DNA of 64,000 nucleotides from Magnaporthiopsis rhizophila (lineage: Eukaryota > Ascomycota > Sordariomycetes > Magnaporthales > Magnaporthaceae): positions 1-64,000 of the forward strand of contig PYSS01000013.1 of assembly GCA_003049465.1 (NCBI GenBank). Reading direction: 5' to 3'. Positions 31,713 through 43,042 of the stretch are shown in pieces. Position numbers and translations under genes: made by a program. Below the pieces are notes generated by a model. The model did no database searches. It saw only the letters and a program-made list of their open reading frames with translations, and was not told where the DNA came from. How positions within the stretch are numbered: position 1 is the first letter of the stretch; each line of letters begins with the position of its first letter.

Positions 31713-33687
31713 CTGCAGGGGCGAGGGGTTCATGTCAGCAATCGCAAATCCCCCGACGATAGGACGATAGGTTATTCGACAAGCAAGTAGAGAAGCCGTT
31801 GGCGACGCGCGCGCCACGAGGAAAAAGACGAGGGAGCAAAAAACTAGATGCGGGGAAGTGAAGAAAGGGGAAATGCAGGCCGTGGTGCAGTCATGTGTGA
31901 AGATGCCGACATGACGGGGGAGTGATGGAGCTCGCGCAGCAGCAGACGCCGGAAATGGATTGGATTCCTTTTCTCTTTTGGTTTTGTTTATAAGGCGGGA
32001 CACTGCAGCTTGAACAAGCGCGGCTTCTGACAGGGTTGGGGCCGTGTGGCCGAGGATGACGAATCAGATAGAGAGGTCGTACGTTCAAGGGTGTAAGTCT
32101 ATGGAGCGTCGGATCGGGAGGGAACGCGGAACATGTAGGTAGTGTAGTATAACGGGCCTGCAGCGGATGGGCCGGAGCAGCAAGACGCCCAATGGGGGAC
32201 TCGCAGACCGTGAGCCCTTGTGCGACACTTGGCTGTAGGAGGGAAGAGAGAGAGAGAGAGACAGAGAGCGTGCGCGTCTCTGTGCGCTTGACCGGGAAGG
32301 CGCGCAAGGTGAAGGGTGGATTAGGTGTGCGAGGTAACGTTGACTAAGTAATGCCGCGGGAAGAGTGATCGTGGGCACGGTAATCACTGATCCGGGGGAG
32401 ACAGGGAGGAGCCAGTGGAGAGGGTGGGAAGGGCGAAGTGGGCGAGATATAATTAGGTGAGCGGGAGGGCGGCGAGAGGTACAGTACAGCCAAGTACGAG
32501 CAAGCTCGCGATGAGATGCCGGCACGATGGAGGTATTATTATGTAAGAAGGGATGTGACGGGGAGGGGGTGTAAGGTTCTGGGCTGGAGGGTGAGGAGAC
32601 AGGGGTGTATCAAGATCGGGCTCCTGGGGCGTGTGAATGCGAGCAAAGGTGGTGGGTTTGTGGTGGGCGTGTGTACTGGGCACTGGGCACCGGGCACTGC
32701 TCTCTCTGGCGCTGACATCTGGCTCCCGGCGACTTTCTGTCCCTTGGCTGCCGGCGTAGACGTGGAGATTTGACGCGAGGAGCCGACGGCAGGCGGAAGG
32801 GCGCACAGTCAGAGATGGCAGCCATCGCACTTGGTCCTGGAGCACGCGGCAGGAGGAGAGGGAAAAGCTCGAAAGGAGAAGTGGCAGGCGCTCCAAGATC
32901 AACATAGCAAAGATAGCTACTGTTGATAGCTGCCTATGGGCGTCTTTCTTGTGGCGGGAGTGCCCATGCTGCACCTGTCATCCGCAGTGCCGCAACAGGC
33001 TGGCAGCCACATCGCCGGGGCCCGAAAACGAGAGATACATATAAACAGGCAGACAAGTAGGCGCCTCGGCAGGGAGGGCAATGAGGGGTGCCTATATGAT
33101 GTGGGAACCTGGGTGAAGGAGGTGATTGTAGGCGATGCTCCCGACGACTGGCCAGTGCAGAATGTCACCACCCGTCCGCTGAAGTCGCAACCGGGAGCAG
33201 ATTAACAGACGGGTCAGAGTCTGGCTCAGCCCAGGCAGCACACCCTCATCACCCGACTAGCAGCCTGCGACCCGGAGAAACAGAAGGAGGGTGTTGTTTG
33301 CGCCCGACCGGGCAGGACGACGACGATTGTCGCAGCGGCTGTTATCCATGTCTCTGCCTGCCCGCTGGCCCGTGTGGTCGGTCGGAGTCGAGCAGGCAGT
33401 TGTTCCCGGGTAGGACCGAGACAGGCTAGACTGGCTGGATTGCGCTGCCCAGCGAGGCCTTGCCCCGCAAGGTGACAAAGCAGGACAGGCGCCTATCATG
33501 GCCGGCGATGGCTGATGACAAGGCCGACGCTGCTGGGCGAAGAAGCAAGTCCCGGCGGGCGGGCAGACGGGATGGAGGCGCGGACCGCGTGACAGACCAA
33601 ACTGCGGGCAGGGCGGGTGCAAAAAGAGCAACTCAAGGTGAAGTGCAGGCGCCCCGTCCATTGACTTTAGAAATCAGCAAAACGTAC
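31713..33687. other. Probable long first intron or leader of the bZIP gene
   Basis: Purine- and pyrimidine-biased sequence with GA-rich microsatellite near 32248-32262 and no supported gene on either strand. I saw no better donor (GTRAG type, minus strand) here than the one ending the candidate exon at 33688. If that exon is right, this is a 1975-nt intron, exceptional for a fungus. Confidence 0.4.
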
Positions 33688-33745
33688 CGATATTGGAGCT
33701 GCCGCTGGGGGCGGCGGTGGTGGTAGTGCCCTGCATCGCGGCCAT
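33688..33745 (-). CDS. kapC: Candidate first coding exon of the KapC-like bZIP gene
   Basis: ATG context AGACATGGCC, encoding MAAMQGTTTTAAPSGSSNI plus one base, then donor GTACGT. The phase (one base carried over) exactly fits the acceptor at 31713 and would form SSNI-ELATREQLTEAP. The evidence is phase match, a plausible donor and the lack of an ATG early in the next exon. There is no transcript evidence, and the implied intron is very long. Confidence 0.45.
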
Positions 33746-33758
33746 GTCTTTTGCCTTC

Positions 33759-33765
33759 TGACTCA
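33759..33765. promoter_or_regulatory. AP-1-like TGACTCA site near the bZIP start
   Basis: A perfect palindromic TGACTCA heptamer, 14 bp upstream of the candidate start codon of a bZIP gene. AP-1/Gcn4-type factors bind this sequence, so auto- or cross-regulation is conceivable. One heptamer could also occur by chance. Confidence 0.35.
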
Positions 33766-36700
33766 GCATGCACGGGGTTGTTGATGGTCGAAAGTGGGTG
33801 GCCGTAGGTGGCCAGCAGTCGCGTTTTGGTTTTATTTTTCTGGTCGGGTGGTCTTGTGGCTCGGCTGGGCTGCAGCAGCAAGAGGGGAGAAAACGGTGGC
33901 AGGCCACGGGTTATTGCCGGCGGCCAGTGACACCCGCGCAGGCAGATGCTGGGACAAGGACCGTGTCGCACGGAGGCCGCACGTTGCGCTCCACGCGCCA
34001 GGCAAGCAAGCAAGCCGAAACGAGAGAGCCAATCTGAGGAAATCGGCACGGATGGCAGCAGAGATGGAGATGCAAGTAGGACGTCTCGTGACTGATGATG
34101 ACAAAGTGACCGACCGACGGGCAAGGGCGGGTTTTTGCTTTGCTTTATTCGTTGCTGGCGCGGCGATTTTAGGTTGGGGCAGAAACAGGACCGGGACTGT
34201 GGAAGCACCGTATCGTGATTTAGCTCCAGGCAGGAGCGAGTGGTCCCAACTTTCCTCGATCCACTTCCCCGAAGATTTTTTTTTTTCTTTCATCTTTTTG
34301 TTTTCCCTCTCGCTCTATTCCAATTTACCCAGACAAATAAACAAATAAAAGCTCGCTTCGGGAATTTGCATCACTGGGTTACTCCGACGGATGCATTGCA
34401 CCTCGCAAATATGGATCGATTCGGCAATTGATGACAAAGCATTCAACAGGCCGCACAAGCCGGGATGGATCCCAGGCACTTGGACGACGACGGGGCCACA
34501 CAGGTCCGAGGTCTGTCCACCCCCCTCCAACCACATCATCGTTCATTCATTGCCCAAGCCCCACCGAAGGATCAAACAAGGCGAAAGAGAGAGGAAGAAA
34601 AAAAAAAAGTACCTCAGCATAAAGACCGTGGCTGGGACTGGGGCCTTTGTCCAGAATCGATTAGGTAACCACGGGCGAGGCTACCAGGAGTTTACCTATC
34701 CTATCCCCGAGTCCGACCATTTTTCCGTTTCTGGCACATGGCAATCGCGGAGGAAAGCATGCACAGAAATGGACGACTGTATATGGCCTGACCACATATA
34801 CACCCATGACCGACATGATTGCTGCTCCTGGTGTTGCAACGCAACGCGGGCCAATGTCGAGCACGCAGCCGGCCGAATCAATCGTCGCGGGTTAGTGTTA
34901 GTCGGCCGATGCAAGGCCACAGAAACCTTGGCCCCAAGCATAGCATTTGTCAGCGAGCCTGTGGGTGGGGCGCCCGGTCTGGGGTTTACGTTTGCGGCCG
35001 AATCCCGACCTTGCACCGTGTTGGGCACAAAAGCGAAAGCGAGCAGCAAATGTCTTTTGCTCCATCAGCGGTCCGTACAACCCACAAGCGTCCTGCACAA
35101 GCCATGCTGCTCCCCCGTTTGTTGCCATATTTGACTCATCGCCGTTGTTGGGCTGTGCCACTGGGCGGAGGGGTGGCGAGTACCCATGGAGAAAAAAAAA
35201 AAAACTCGAGGGTTGGACGAAAATGCCCTCCCTTCCAACTGCCGACGCCTCTCATATTCGGGACGTGGCTGAGGTTATACCGAAATCTGGCTGCTGGGTT
35301 GGAAAACGGAAAATGCAAACAGAAAGAAAGCAAACGCCAAGGGTGTCGGCTTGCCTCGTAAATCTGGCGTTCCAGAGTCGCCCGGTCAAAACAGCCGCCC
35401 AAGGTAGTGTGCTGACTGCAGCTCGAGGGTAGATTAGACTACAGCCCCAGGGTCGCGTCCCGGTACGGGGTATTGTGTGCGCGTGCGGTCTGGTCTCAGG
35501 GGGTCCAAGCATTTCCAGCCTCTCTCGTCTCCCCTCCCGAATGCCTCCCTGCCCGGTGCCACCACACCACCATCACCATCCTCTACACGCCTGCCATCTA
35601 CCTTACCCACCCGTGTGGCGGCTGGCCAAAGAGGCTGGCTGGGTGGCTTATCAAGGCTGTGGACTGCGAGGCCGTGCACCTGTGGTATCATCCGGGATCC
35701 TCTTTGGTAACACACCCCATCCGCAGCCGCAAGCGTGTGTCGAATCAATTAAAACACAGCTGGGGGAACAAATAACCTTACAATCGTCCGTTTTCTTATT
35801 GCTGCCTGACCATACTACTCTCTGTGTGACCCAATCCAGGCACGGACGGCCCTTGGGCGCTGGGCGCCTCCCTAATCTTACTGGCCTTGCAAGTAGGCTC
35901 CCAGGAGATCTATCACATAGAGCAGCCGCTAGACGCGGGTCATGTGGTTTGCCATACGGACATGTAGAGACCCGTCATGCTTGGGCGCCTAGACGTGACT
36001 TGTGCGCTTAAAACATGGAAGCCAAGTCTGCATATGCTGTCAGCAAACCTGACGTCCGCTTCGGATGGCTCGTTGTGAGGGGGGACGCAACGGCGTTCAG
36101 GGGTCAGCCGCCACGCATCCTGCCTGGCGGTTATTTATCTAGGTAGGTGGGTAGGTAGGTAGGTACATGTCACTTAACATCTTGGGAGCCCCCGAGCGTC
36201 ATCCAAGGCCCATTTGCCAGGCCTCGGATTTGGACTACGGCTTCTTGCCGCCAGGACTTGCCCATTTCGACGCCCACGGCCACCGGCATTCCGCTCATGG
36301 ACATAGCATAGCCAAGGGGTTGTATCTACGCCTCCATGCACTCTCTTTCCTTTACCAAAAAAAGCATCAAGTAACACTGCATCGACTATGAGTGTGGAAC
36401 TTACATCGCCCCGTGTGGCCGGTGCGACGACCCTACCACTCGGAATAATGGCTGTGGCGCTCTGAGAACCAGGCAGCTTGGCCTCACGGTTGCGTATCCA
36501 GGGCGCAGGCAGCTGCATTTCATTCCTTGTCTGACCCAGGTGCCCAGAAGCCTACCTATAGTAGAACCTCCAATTTCCCGCTACACTACCACTTTTCATC
36601 TATGGCATACAACCAAGCCCAGCAATGCCACTGCATTGCAACCTCTTCACCCTTGCTGGCAGCGCGTAGCAACCTAAGGGAGTGTGGCATTCTCTATGCC

Positions 36701-39161
36701 TGCTTATGTCCCGCCCCGCGCGGCGCCACCCCTGGCATACGCCTCTCTGCCCTCCTGAGGAGAACAGTCACGGATTTCGGGACTTGGTAGCATGGTAGGT
36801 AGCCACCAGGAAGACATCTCCGACGCGTGCACGCGCTAGCCTGGCAACCCACATCCGTCAAGGTCAGACACCGAGAAGGGCAAGATTTTCTCACCGGCGA
36901 TTACTGATAACACAAGGTGTGGCCTACACGGGGATGGTGGCCGCAAGGAAACGGCAAGGAATGGACATGGACCATGCCTAAAAATGTCGCCCCTTTGAGC
37001 ACCGAGTGGATGATGGGTGCTGGTCCGGGTAGATAGATCGACTGGCAGGTTCGTTCTCCGGTGTTTGCTAACTGGGAGTGGCGTCGCCGCGGTGCTGATT
37101 CTCCCCTGACGCGCGGACACGTCAAGGATGGGGTCCACGCCGCCAGCTTCCTCGTCTGAGATCGTTTCTCCTACTCGGCGTCCGACTTTCATCAGCGCTG
37201 TTGGCAAATTTGCCGGGCTCCGGCTGATTGAGGCCCAACAGATCGCGAGAGAACTAGTACAGCCACCAGAAGACACAATGGACGGTCGTAAACACCATCT
37301 CTCCTCACACACGAGGACGGCGGACTCATCTGCGGCTGACGACGCTGCCGCGCGCGGACCAGCACCATACCTGCCTAATGTACGTGCCATTGGCAAGTGG
37401 TGGGTGAGTCTCTAGGTAGGCACGACGCCCTGGCCATGCATCCCTCGCTGCCTCGCCGACTCGCCGACGGCACCGTTGCCTCCCTGCACACCTTACGAGA
37501 TCAGATATGGGATCAGAGAGGATGCCTGCTTGGCATTACGGCTGAATCTATCTGCTCTCATCGAGTCTCCCTGAAAGATGTTCTGCTGGTATGCGGTGAC
37601 CCTACAAGCGGTACTGTATTACCCATAAGTGATGACCACTGACCCCTGACGTGATAGATATCTCCGTCGGCGATATTTGGTGAGCCCAGGGCCTTTAACC
37701 GCAAGTAAATCCCTATGCATACTTGTAAGCGCCGGCGTACTAATGCCCCCGATAGCTCTCAACTCGACATTCCCTACCAGCGCGGACCTCAGCCGTTCGC
37801 CAACTTCGGACCGGGAGCCCGAGACGCCCTCCGAGATGACACCGAACACAGACCCAATAGCGACTTGCATCTATCGCGGCCCAATTCAACATCTCAAGCC
37901 CCAAGTCGGGCCGCGTCCTACACGATCGAGTAGCCGAACCTGTTTCAGATCTCTGTCATCGCCATCGTAGTCTGGCATGGTGATGAGACGAAGTCGGCGG
38001 CGGCAGCAAACAAACATCTGAGCATCGTAACCAGACCACACCCGAAAGGGGCACACGTTCGTGGAGCAGCCAAGGCCCCATCTGACCCTCACTAGTGCCG
38101 ACGGGGAGAATCCATCAAAAGTGCCCGGCCAACGTCAGCAAAACGGGGGAGCAAGGTGAGCAAGCAAAACCACTAGAAACCCAGATGGGACTTGTCTGGC
38201 GGCTAAACACACATAATCAGCCAGCTGGCATTTGTAAGAGCGGACGGGCAGAAGACGAACCAGAGCGGCACACATCCGTGGACACGTCCATTACGATGGC
38301 TCATACTCACGCGCACACACGTCACAAGCCCGCGAGTGTGCTCAGGTAACGAACGGGCAGTCCCCACAACCCGCGGACAAGTCCCGTCGGGCCCCGAGGC
38401 AGTAAGCAGAGTTGGTTCATGCATGACTGCCGGGTCCAGTCCTCGCTCCTTTAAATAAATGTGCAGGAAACAGGCAAGGGTGAGGCAAGGAGGATACCAT
38501 GCAGGGCACGTGTATGAGCTCGCAGTAACGAGCTTGGTGTATCGTGTTCCTCTTATGGAAACTAATGTTGCCCCCTCCTCGGGACATTGCGCCCTTTTGT
38601 GGCGGAAAGCGTCGCGGATGAAGAAATGCGAGCGAGGGTTGCAAAGACACACGAGGAGGACTGGACTGGATTGGGTTGGACCAAGGGGCTGACATACCTA
38701 GGTATGCCCTCACCTCATCCAGATGATCGGGTCCCCGCCAAACGCCGCAGCCTCGGCGATTGACTTTTTGTTTACGAATCGGCCATGAAAGCGTTAGAGG
38801 AGAGGCAAAAAAAAAAAAAAAAAAGGTAGGATAAATCAAAATCCCCGAAAATCGGTCAAGGATCCGGCGGGCCGCGGCGAAGTTTTGTTTTCGAGAGGGG
38901 ATTACTGTCTTTGTTTCCAGATAGGGACCAATCAAAGGCCTGTCGTGTCCTGGTCAGACGATGGATTTTGGCTGCCTTGCCAGTGCATACGTAGGTGACG
39001 TTTGACGGGAGGATAGTGGAGCCGGCGGGTGAGCCGCGTGCTGTCAAGCTCGTTCAACTTCGGCGGCAACGAGATCAGACCTGAAGCCGCTACCGACCTA
39101 GCATCCCATCAAAGCCCGAAACACCACCGCAGACTGCAGCTACTCAGTTGATCCATGAGGC
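33766..39161. other. 5.4-kb spacer without a convincing gene
   Basis: Nothing on either strand could be matched to a known family. It holds TAGG-type simple repeats (GGTAGGTAGGTAGGTAC) near 36141-36166, a TACCTAGGTA palindrome at 38695-38704, an A-run near 38807-38824, and one open frame at 37128-37415 listed separately. TE-type paired repeats were not found. Confidence 0.5.
37128..37415 (+). CDS. Weak candidate small gene or first exon
   Basis: A frame of 95 codons from an ATG (context AAGGATGG). Its start is MGSTPPASSSEIVSPTRRP and it contains FAGLRLIEAQQIARELVQPP, with a residue mix closer to real protein than its neighbours. A GTGAGT donor at 37404 follows KWW just before the stop, so it could be a first exon, but no downstream exon could be fixed. 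No family is recognised and chance remains likely. Confidence 0.2.
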   Translation: MGSTPPASSSEIVSPTRRPTFISAVGKFAGLRLIEAQQIARELVQPPEDTMDGRKHHLSSHTRTADSSAADDAAARGPAPYLPNVRAIGKWWVSL

Positions 39162-40216
39162 ATGCCGCCCCGAGCAGCAGCAGCCGCCGCCCGCCTCCGC
39201 ACCGCGGCCGCAGCCACAAGCACCCCACGCCCGCCGCCTGTCACTTTCCGATATTCGACCGCTGCCGCCGTCGCTGCCGCCATGGATAGTAAGCCCTGCC
39301 CCACGTACTCGGCCGGGTCCGACGTCGCGCACCTCGACGCCGCCCTGGCGCCCCTGCTCGGCCGCTGGGCGCTGACGGCCGACGGCGGAGGCCTGGAGCG
39401 GAGCTTCAGGTTCAAGACGTTTGCCAAGACCTGGGTCAGTTTTTTTTTTTTTTTTTTTTTCTTTGATTGATAGCTGGTGCGATGCAAGCTACGCCCATAT
39501 TGCGTCTCACCCCATCGTGGGAAAAACAAATAACCTCCCCTCGAGCTACGTCCCTGACTCATCATGATCCGACTGCGCTACCTGCCAACACCACTCGAGG
39601 CACTTGTCTATTGTTTGCTTCCCTGTGACGACCACGCATGCGCACGCGTCAACACGACAGCGCCCACGCAAGGCGGGCGACGCCACCCGGGGCCTCTGTG
39701 TTACCACCAATGGCTCTTACTATATACCACATGATACGCATCTACTACACTACTTGCCTATCAGGCATCTATTATTACACCCACCTGCCCGGATTACTGA
39801 CGCCACCGCCCGCCCCCATCCAAACAGGACTTCATGACCGCCGTGTCTCTGCAGTGCAAGATCAAGAACCATCATCCCGAGTGGTCCAACGTGAGTTTTT
39901 CCACTCGTTCGCCCCCTTTACGTCCAGGTGACCAATAGTACCTACCAATTGTATTGGTCGTCTGTCTCACCGCTCGTGCTTGTCTACCTTTTTTCCACAG
40001 GTGTACAACACGACATTCATACGATGGACTACCCATGACCCAAAAGGCTTGTCAACGAAGGATGTCGAAATGGCCACCAAGTGCGACGACCTGGCTCGGG
40101 AGTTTGGCGAGCAGCAGCAGGAGCTGTCGCCGACATCGGCGGCTACTTGTAACCTTCGTGACCTCGCCTCCACCGCCGCCACGAGCTCGGGGGACTGCTG
40201 TGGGCCCAAGAAATGA
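39162..40216 (+). CDS. Pterin-4a-carbinolamine dehydratase, possibly dual-targeted
   Basis: Three exons: 39162-39434, 39828-39890 and 40001-40216, giving 183 aa. The core reads RSFRFKTFAKTW-DFMTAV, then KIKNHHPEWSNVYNTTFIRW and THDPKGLSTKDVEMA. This carries the HHPEW and THD family signature, whose histidines bind and dehydrate the 4a-hydroxy-tetrahydropterin. The first 40 residues are rich in Ala, Arg and Thr without acidic residues (MPPRAAAAAARLRTAAAATS), resembling a mitochondrial presequence. A second in-frame ATG at 39282 has an optimal context (GCCGCCATGG) and would give a 143-aa cytosolic form. The C-terminus has a Gln, Ser and Cys tail beyond the usual end. Intron 1 is 393 nt, with a long T-run directly after the donor GTCAGT. 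Confidence 0.88.
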
Positions 40217-40564
40217 TCTGAGAGCGGTCTAATCTATCGTTTGTATTATAAGATTCTTATTAATCTCGGTCATACCTAGGCCGCCGAGGTAGCCAAATTA
40301 TGTACTTGTAACGGATTTTGCACTCCTTGCGGAGACCACCGGACGCTTTCATCATTCAATCAACCGGACCACCCTGGAATCATGATAAGGGGAGTAAAGT
40401 TGCTGAAACAGACACAGGCTCTCTGCCGTCATCTTCGGACACTTTCTCTTCCTCATCAGCTCATGACTTGGAAGCTTATATATCACAATACCTCAAGCCG
40501 TAGGGAAAAAGGGGAAAAGGCTTTGCTTGACAAGAAAAATGCCCTGCCAGTGGCAAAGCCAAGT
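40217..40564. other. Convergent 3' spacer
   Basis: Separates the 3' ends of the dehydratase and ERG25 genes. It contains TACCTAGG at 40273-40280. No gene seen. Confidence 0.55.
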
Positions 40565-41723
40565 TTATTGCGCCTTCTTGGCCTTGATCTTCGCCAGCTT
40601 CTTTTCGCGCCTCGCCCGTGCGGCCGCCTCACCGGCCTCGGTGTCGAGAACGTAATCCCACCACCTGAAGCTCGAGGCGTAGTTGCCGATGAAGCGCTCG
40701 TGGTGCAGATCGTGGTGGTCGGCGCCGGCCCAGAAAGGCAGAATCTTGCGCAAACTCCATGGGAAGTCGTACCCGCTGTGGGCGTCGATGGCCTGGAACA
40801 GACGCAGCACGATCCACAGGTACATGGTGAAGAGGTGGAGGTCACCGGTGATGGAGACCCAGACGATGGGCGTCCCGACGACTCCGAACCCGAGCAGCAT
40901 CGTCTCGATAGGTGATGCGTACTCGGCAGCGAGGCCGAAGGGCGCCGAGTAGGTGTGGTGCAGCTTGTGGATGGCCTTGTACAGGGGTCCGATGTGCAGC
41001 GCCCTGTGGAACCAGTAGTGCCATGCGTCCTCGATGACGAAGAAGATGGCGATCTGCATGGCCATGGTCCAGACCGAGGGGAAGGGAACGCCGTATTCGA
41101 GGCCGAAGTAGGTCGCGAGGGGGTGGAAGACCCAGATCTGGGGCAGCTCGACGGTGAAGTGGCCAAACAAGACAAGCAGGGTGCAGTCCCACTGCTCCTT
41201 GGCCGTGGGCACCTTCTGGTTCTGGATCTTCCACCGGTTGAAGTAAGGGATCGCATCGATGATGATCCAGGGGAGCGAGCGGCCGAAGTAGACGACCTCG
41301 TGCATGGCGAAGCTCATGATGCCCGTCGCCAGCGTGTCGTTCTGCATCCAGAGATACCATGCCTGTGAGGAGCGCGAACGAGCTTTGGTCAGCTCAAACA
41401 TCCAACTTTCTGCTGGAGACCCGGAGGTGATGAAGATGGACATCACAACATACCGCCCACAGGCGCTCGACGGCGCTGAGAGCGACATAGCTCTTGGAGA
41501 CCTCCTCGTAAACTGAGAAGTAATCGGCAGTTCCGTTTAGGACCCCGGACGCCAGGGTGGCGTTCTTTCTGCATGTGACGAATTGGATTCCGCTGTCAGC
41601 AGGTAGACGATTACGCAGAGACCGCCAGAGCAGCCTTCCTGTTGGGCGGGCCGACTAGCGGCATCGGGTCATGCAGCGAGGGAAGACGACGTACATGGCC
41701 TCCATGGCGGCGGCGCCAGACAT
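40565..41723 (-). CDS. ERG25: C-4 methylsterol oxidase Erg25
   Basis: Three exons: 41723-41695, 41568-41454 and 41362-40565, giving 313 aa (yeast 309). The N-terminus MSGAAAMEAIKNATLASG appears only after splicing. Histidine clusters for the di-iron centre are HYWFH (163-167), HKLHH (180-184) and HHDLHH (264-269). Membrane segments include the MSFAMHEVVYFGRSLPWIII region and the MAMQIAIFFVI region. The enzyme removes the C-4 methyl groups of sterols at the ER with Erg26 and Erg27 during ergosterol synthesis. The C-terminus KKAQ fits a KKXX ER-retrieval signal. Introns are 126 and 91 nt. Confidence 0.96.
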
Positions 41724-43042
41724 CTTCTCTCCAGCGGCCGTGCGGCAGATTCGATGATTGTCGAAGGGGAGGAAACAATCAGGTCGGGTTGGGTCGAGCA
41801 GTCGCTGGACAAGGAGTCGACTGACTGTCCAGAGAGGAATGGAAAAGAAAACAAAATGGAAAAAGAAAGTCGTACTCGAAACAATGGCGAGAAAAGGGGG
41901 CCATCTAGGCGGTGACAAGGGAGCAGAGGATAGGCGGGTGATTTTTATTTTGGCGGGCCAATGCAATCTCCATTCGGCTTCCCTGGCGCCCCGGGCGTGG
42001 AAAATAAATGCCGACCTCGGAGCCAATGGGAAGGGCCTGTTGACGAATTCCCCCACTTAACATGCATTGGCATGGCACCACCTGCAGCCAGCTCTTTCCG
42101 GGCTTCCGCCCCACCAGATCTGGCTCGCCCGCGGCTTCGGCCGTTGTTGTGGCGGACGCGCCACCTATGCTTTTATCAGATCGTCCTTGACGCGCAGCCA
42201 ACTTCGCTACAACAATATTTGCGTCACCGAGCCGGTCGTTGCCAAGAAAGGTGTTGATTGTAGCCATACTAGACACGCAACATCTTGTGACCAAGGCGCC
42301 AAGAACGCTGCTCCCTTTGGATTTCTCCGACGCACTTCCAGGTTGGACCGGAATTCCCTCTCCTCGCCCGTGCCCGCCAGTTCGATCAGCAGACAGATTG
42401 TCTCCCCCCGTGTCCTTGTGTTTGCAGTTGCACCCAACAGCCATTCTACCCTCCCGAGTGAGCTTCCCGCCCCTAGAAGCTTGCATCGACAACTACACCT
42501 AGGTAGCCCCCGCGTTTGTGATGCCTCCGCGCTTCCAGACCGTTTAGCACGAGGCATTTGACCAGTTGGTTACCTCCACAATTTCAGGTTGCTCAAGGGG
42601 CTTCATCGGCTTCCTTTTTCGATCCTCACCTTCTGTGAAGTCGCTATTGCAGGAAGGAGCAGACTCAAAGGAGAATACTCCAGACAAACCCTGAAAAAGA
42701 GAAGAAAATAGCCCCGCGGGAAGAAAAAGTTGCAGCTGCGAACCACAAACACATACAACCCACCAGCAAGCCCATACTTTGTTTTCTTGCCATTTCATCT
42801 TTTTACTTCCTTGGTTTGCCAACTCACTGGACGACTCGGAGAGCACACCAATCAACCCAACTTGGACCTTCGCCACCGCCAAAGGTACGCACGTTCCGCC
42901 GAGTTAGCCCCGTTTTTTCTGACGCAACGATCGCGAACACGATTTCGAACACGAAGTTGAAAAAAAAAAAAAAAAAAACGTAAAAAAAGGGTGATGCATT
43001 TAGACGGACTTGGGGCGCCCCGTTAACGCGATCCGGGCGACC
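41724..43042. promoter_or_regulatory. Divergent spacer between ERG25 and NCA2
   Basis: 1.3 kb between two start codons on opposite strands. It contains ACCTAGGTA at 42497-42505 and an A-run at about 42961-42978 near the NCA2 start. No gene seen. A sterol-regulatory element could not be identified with confidence. Confidence 0.45.
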
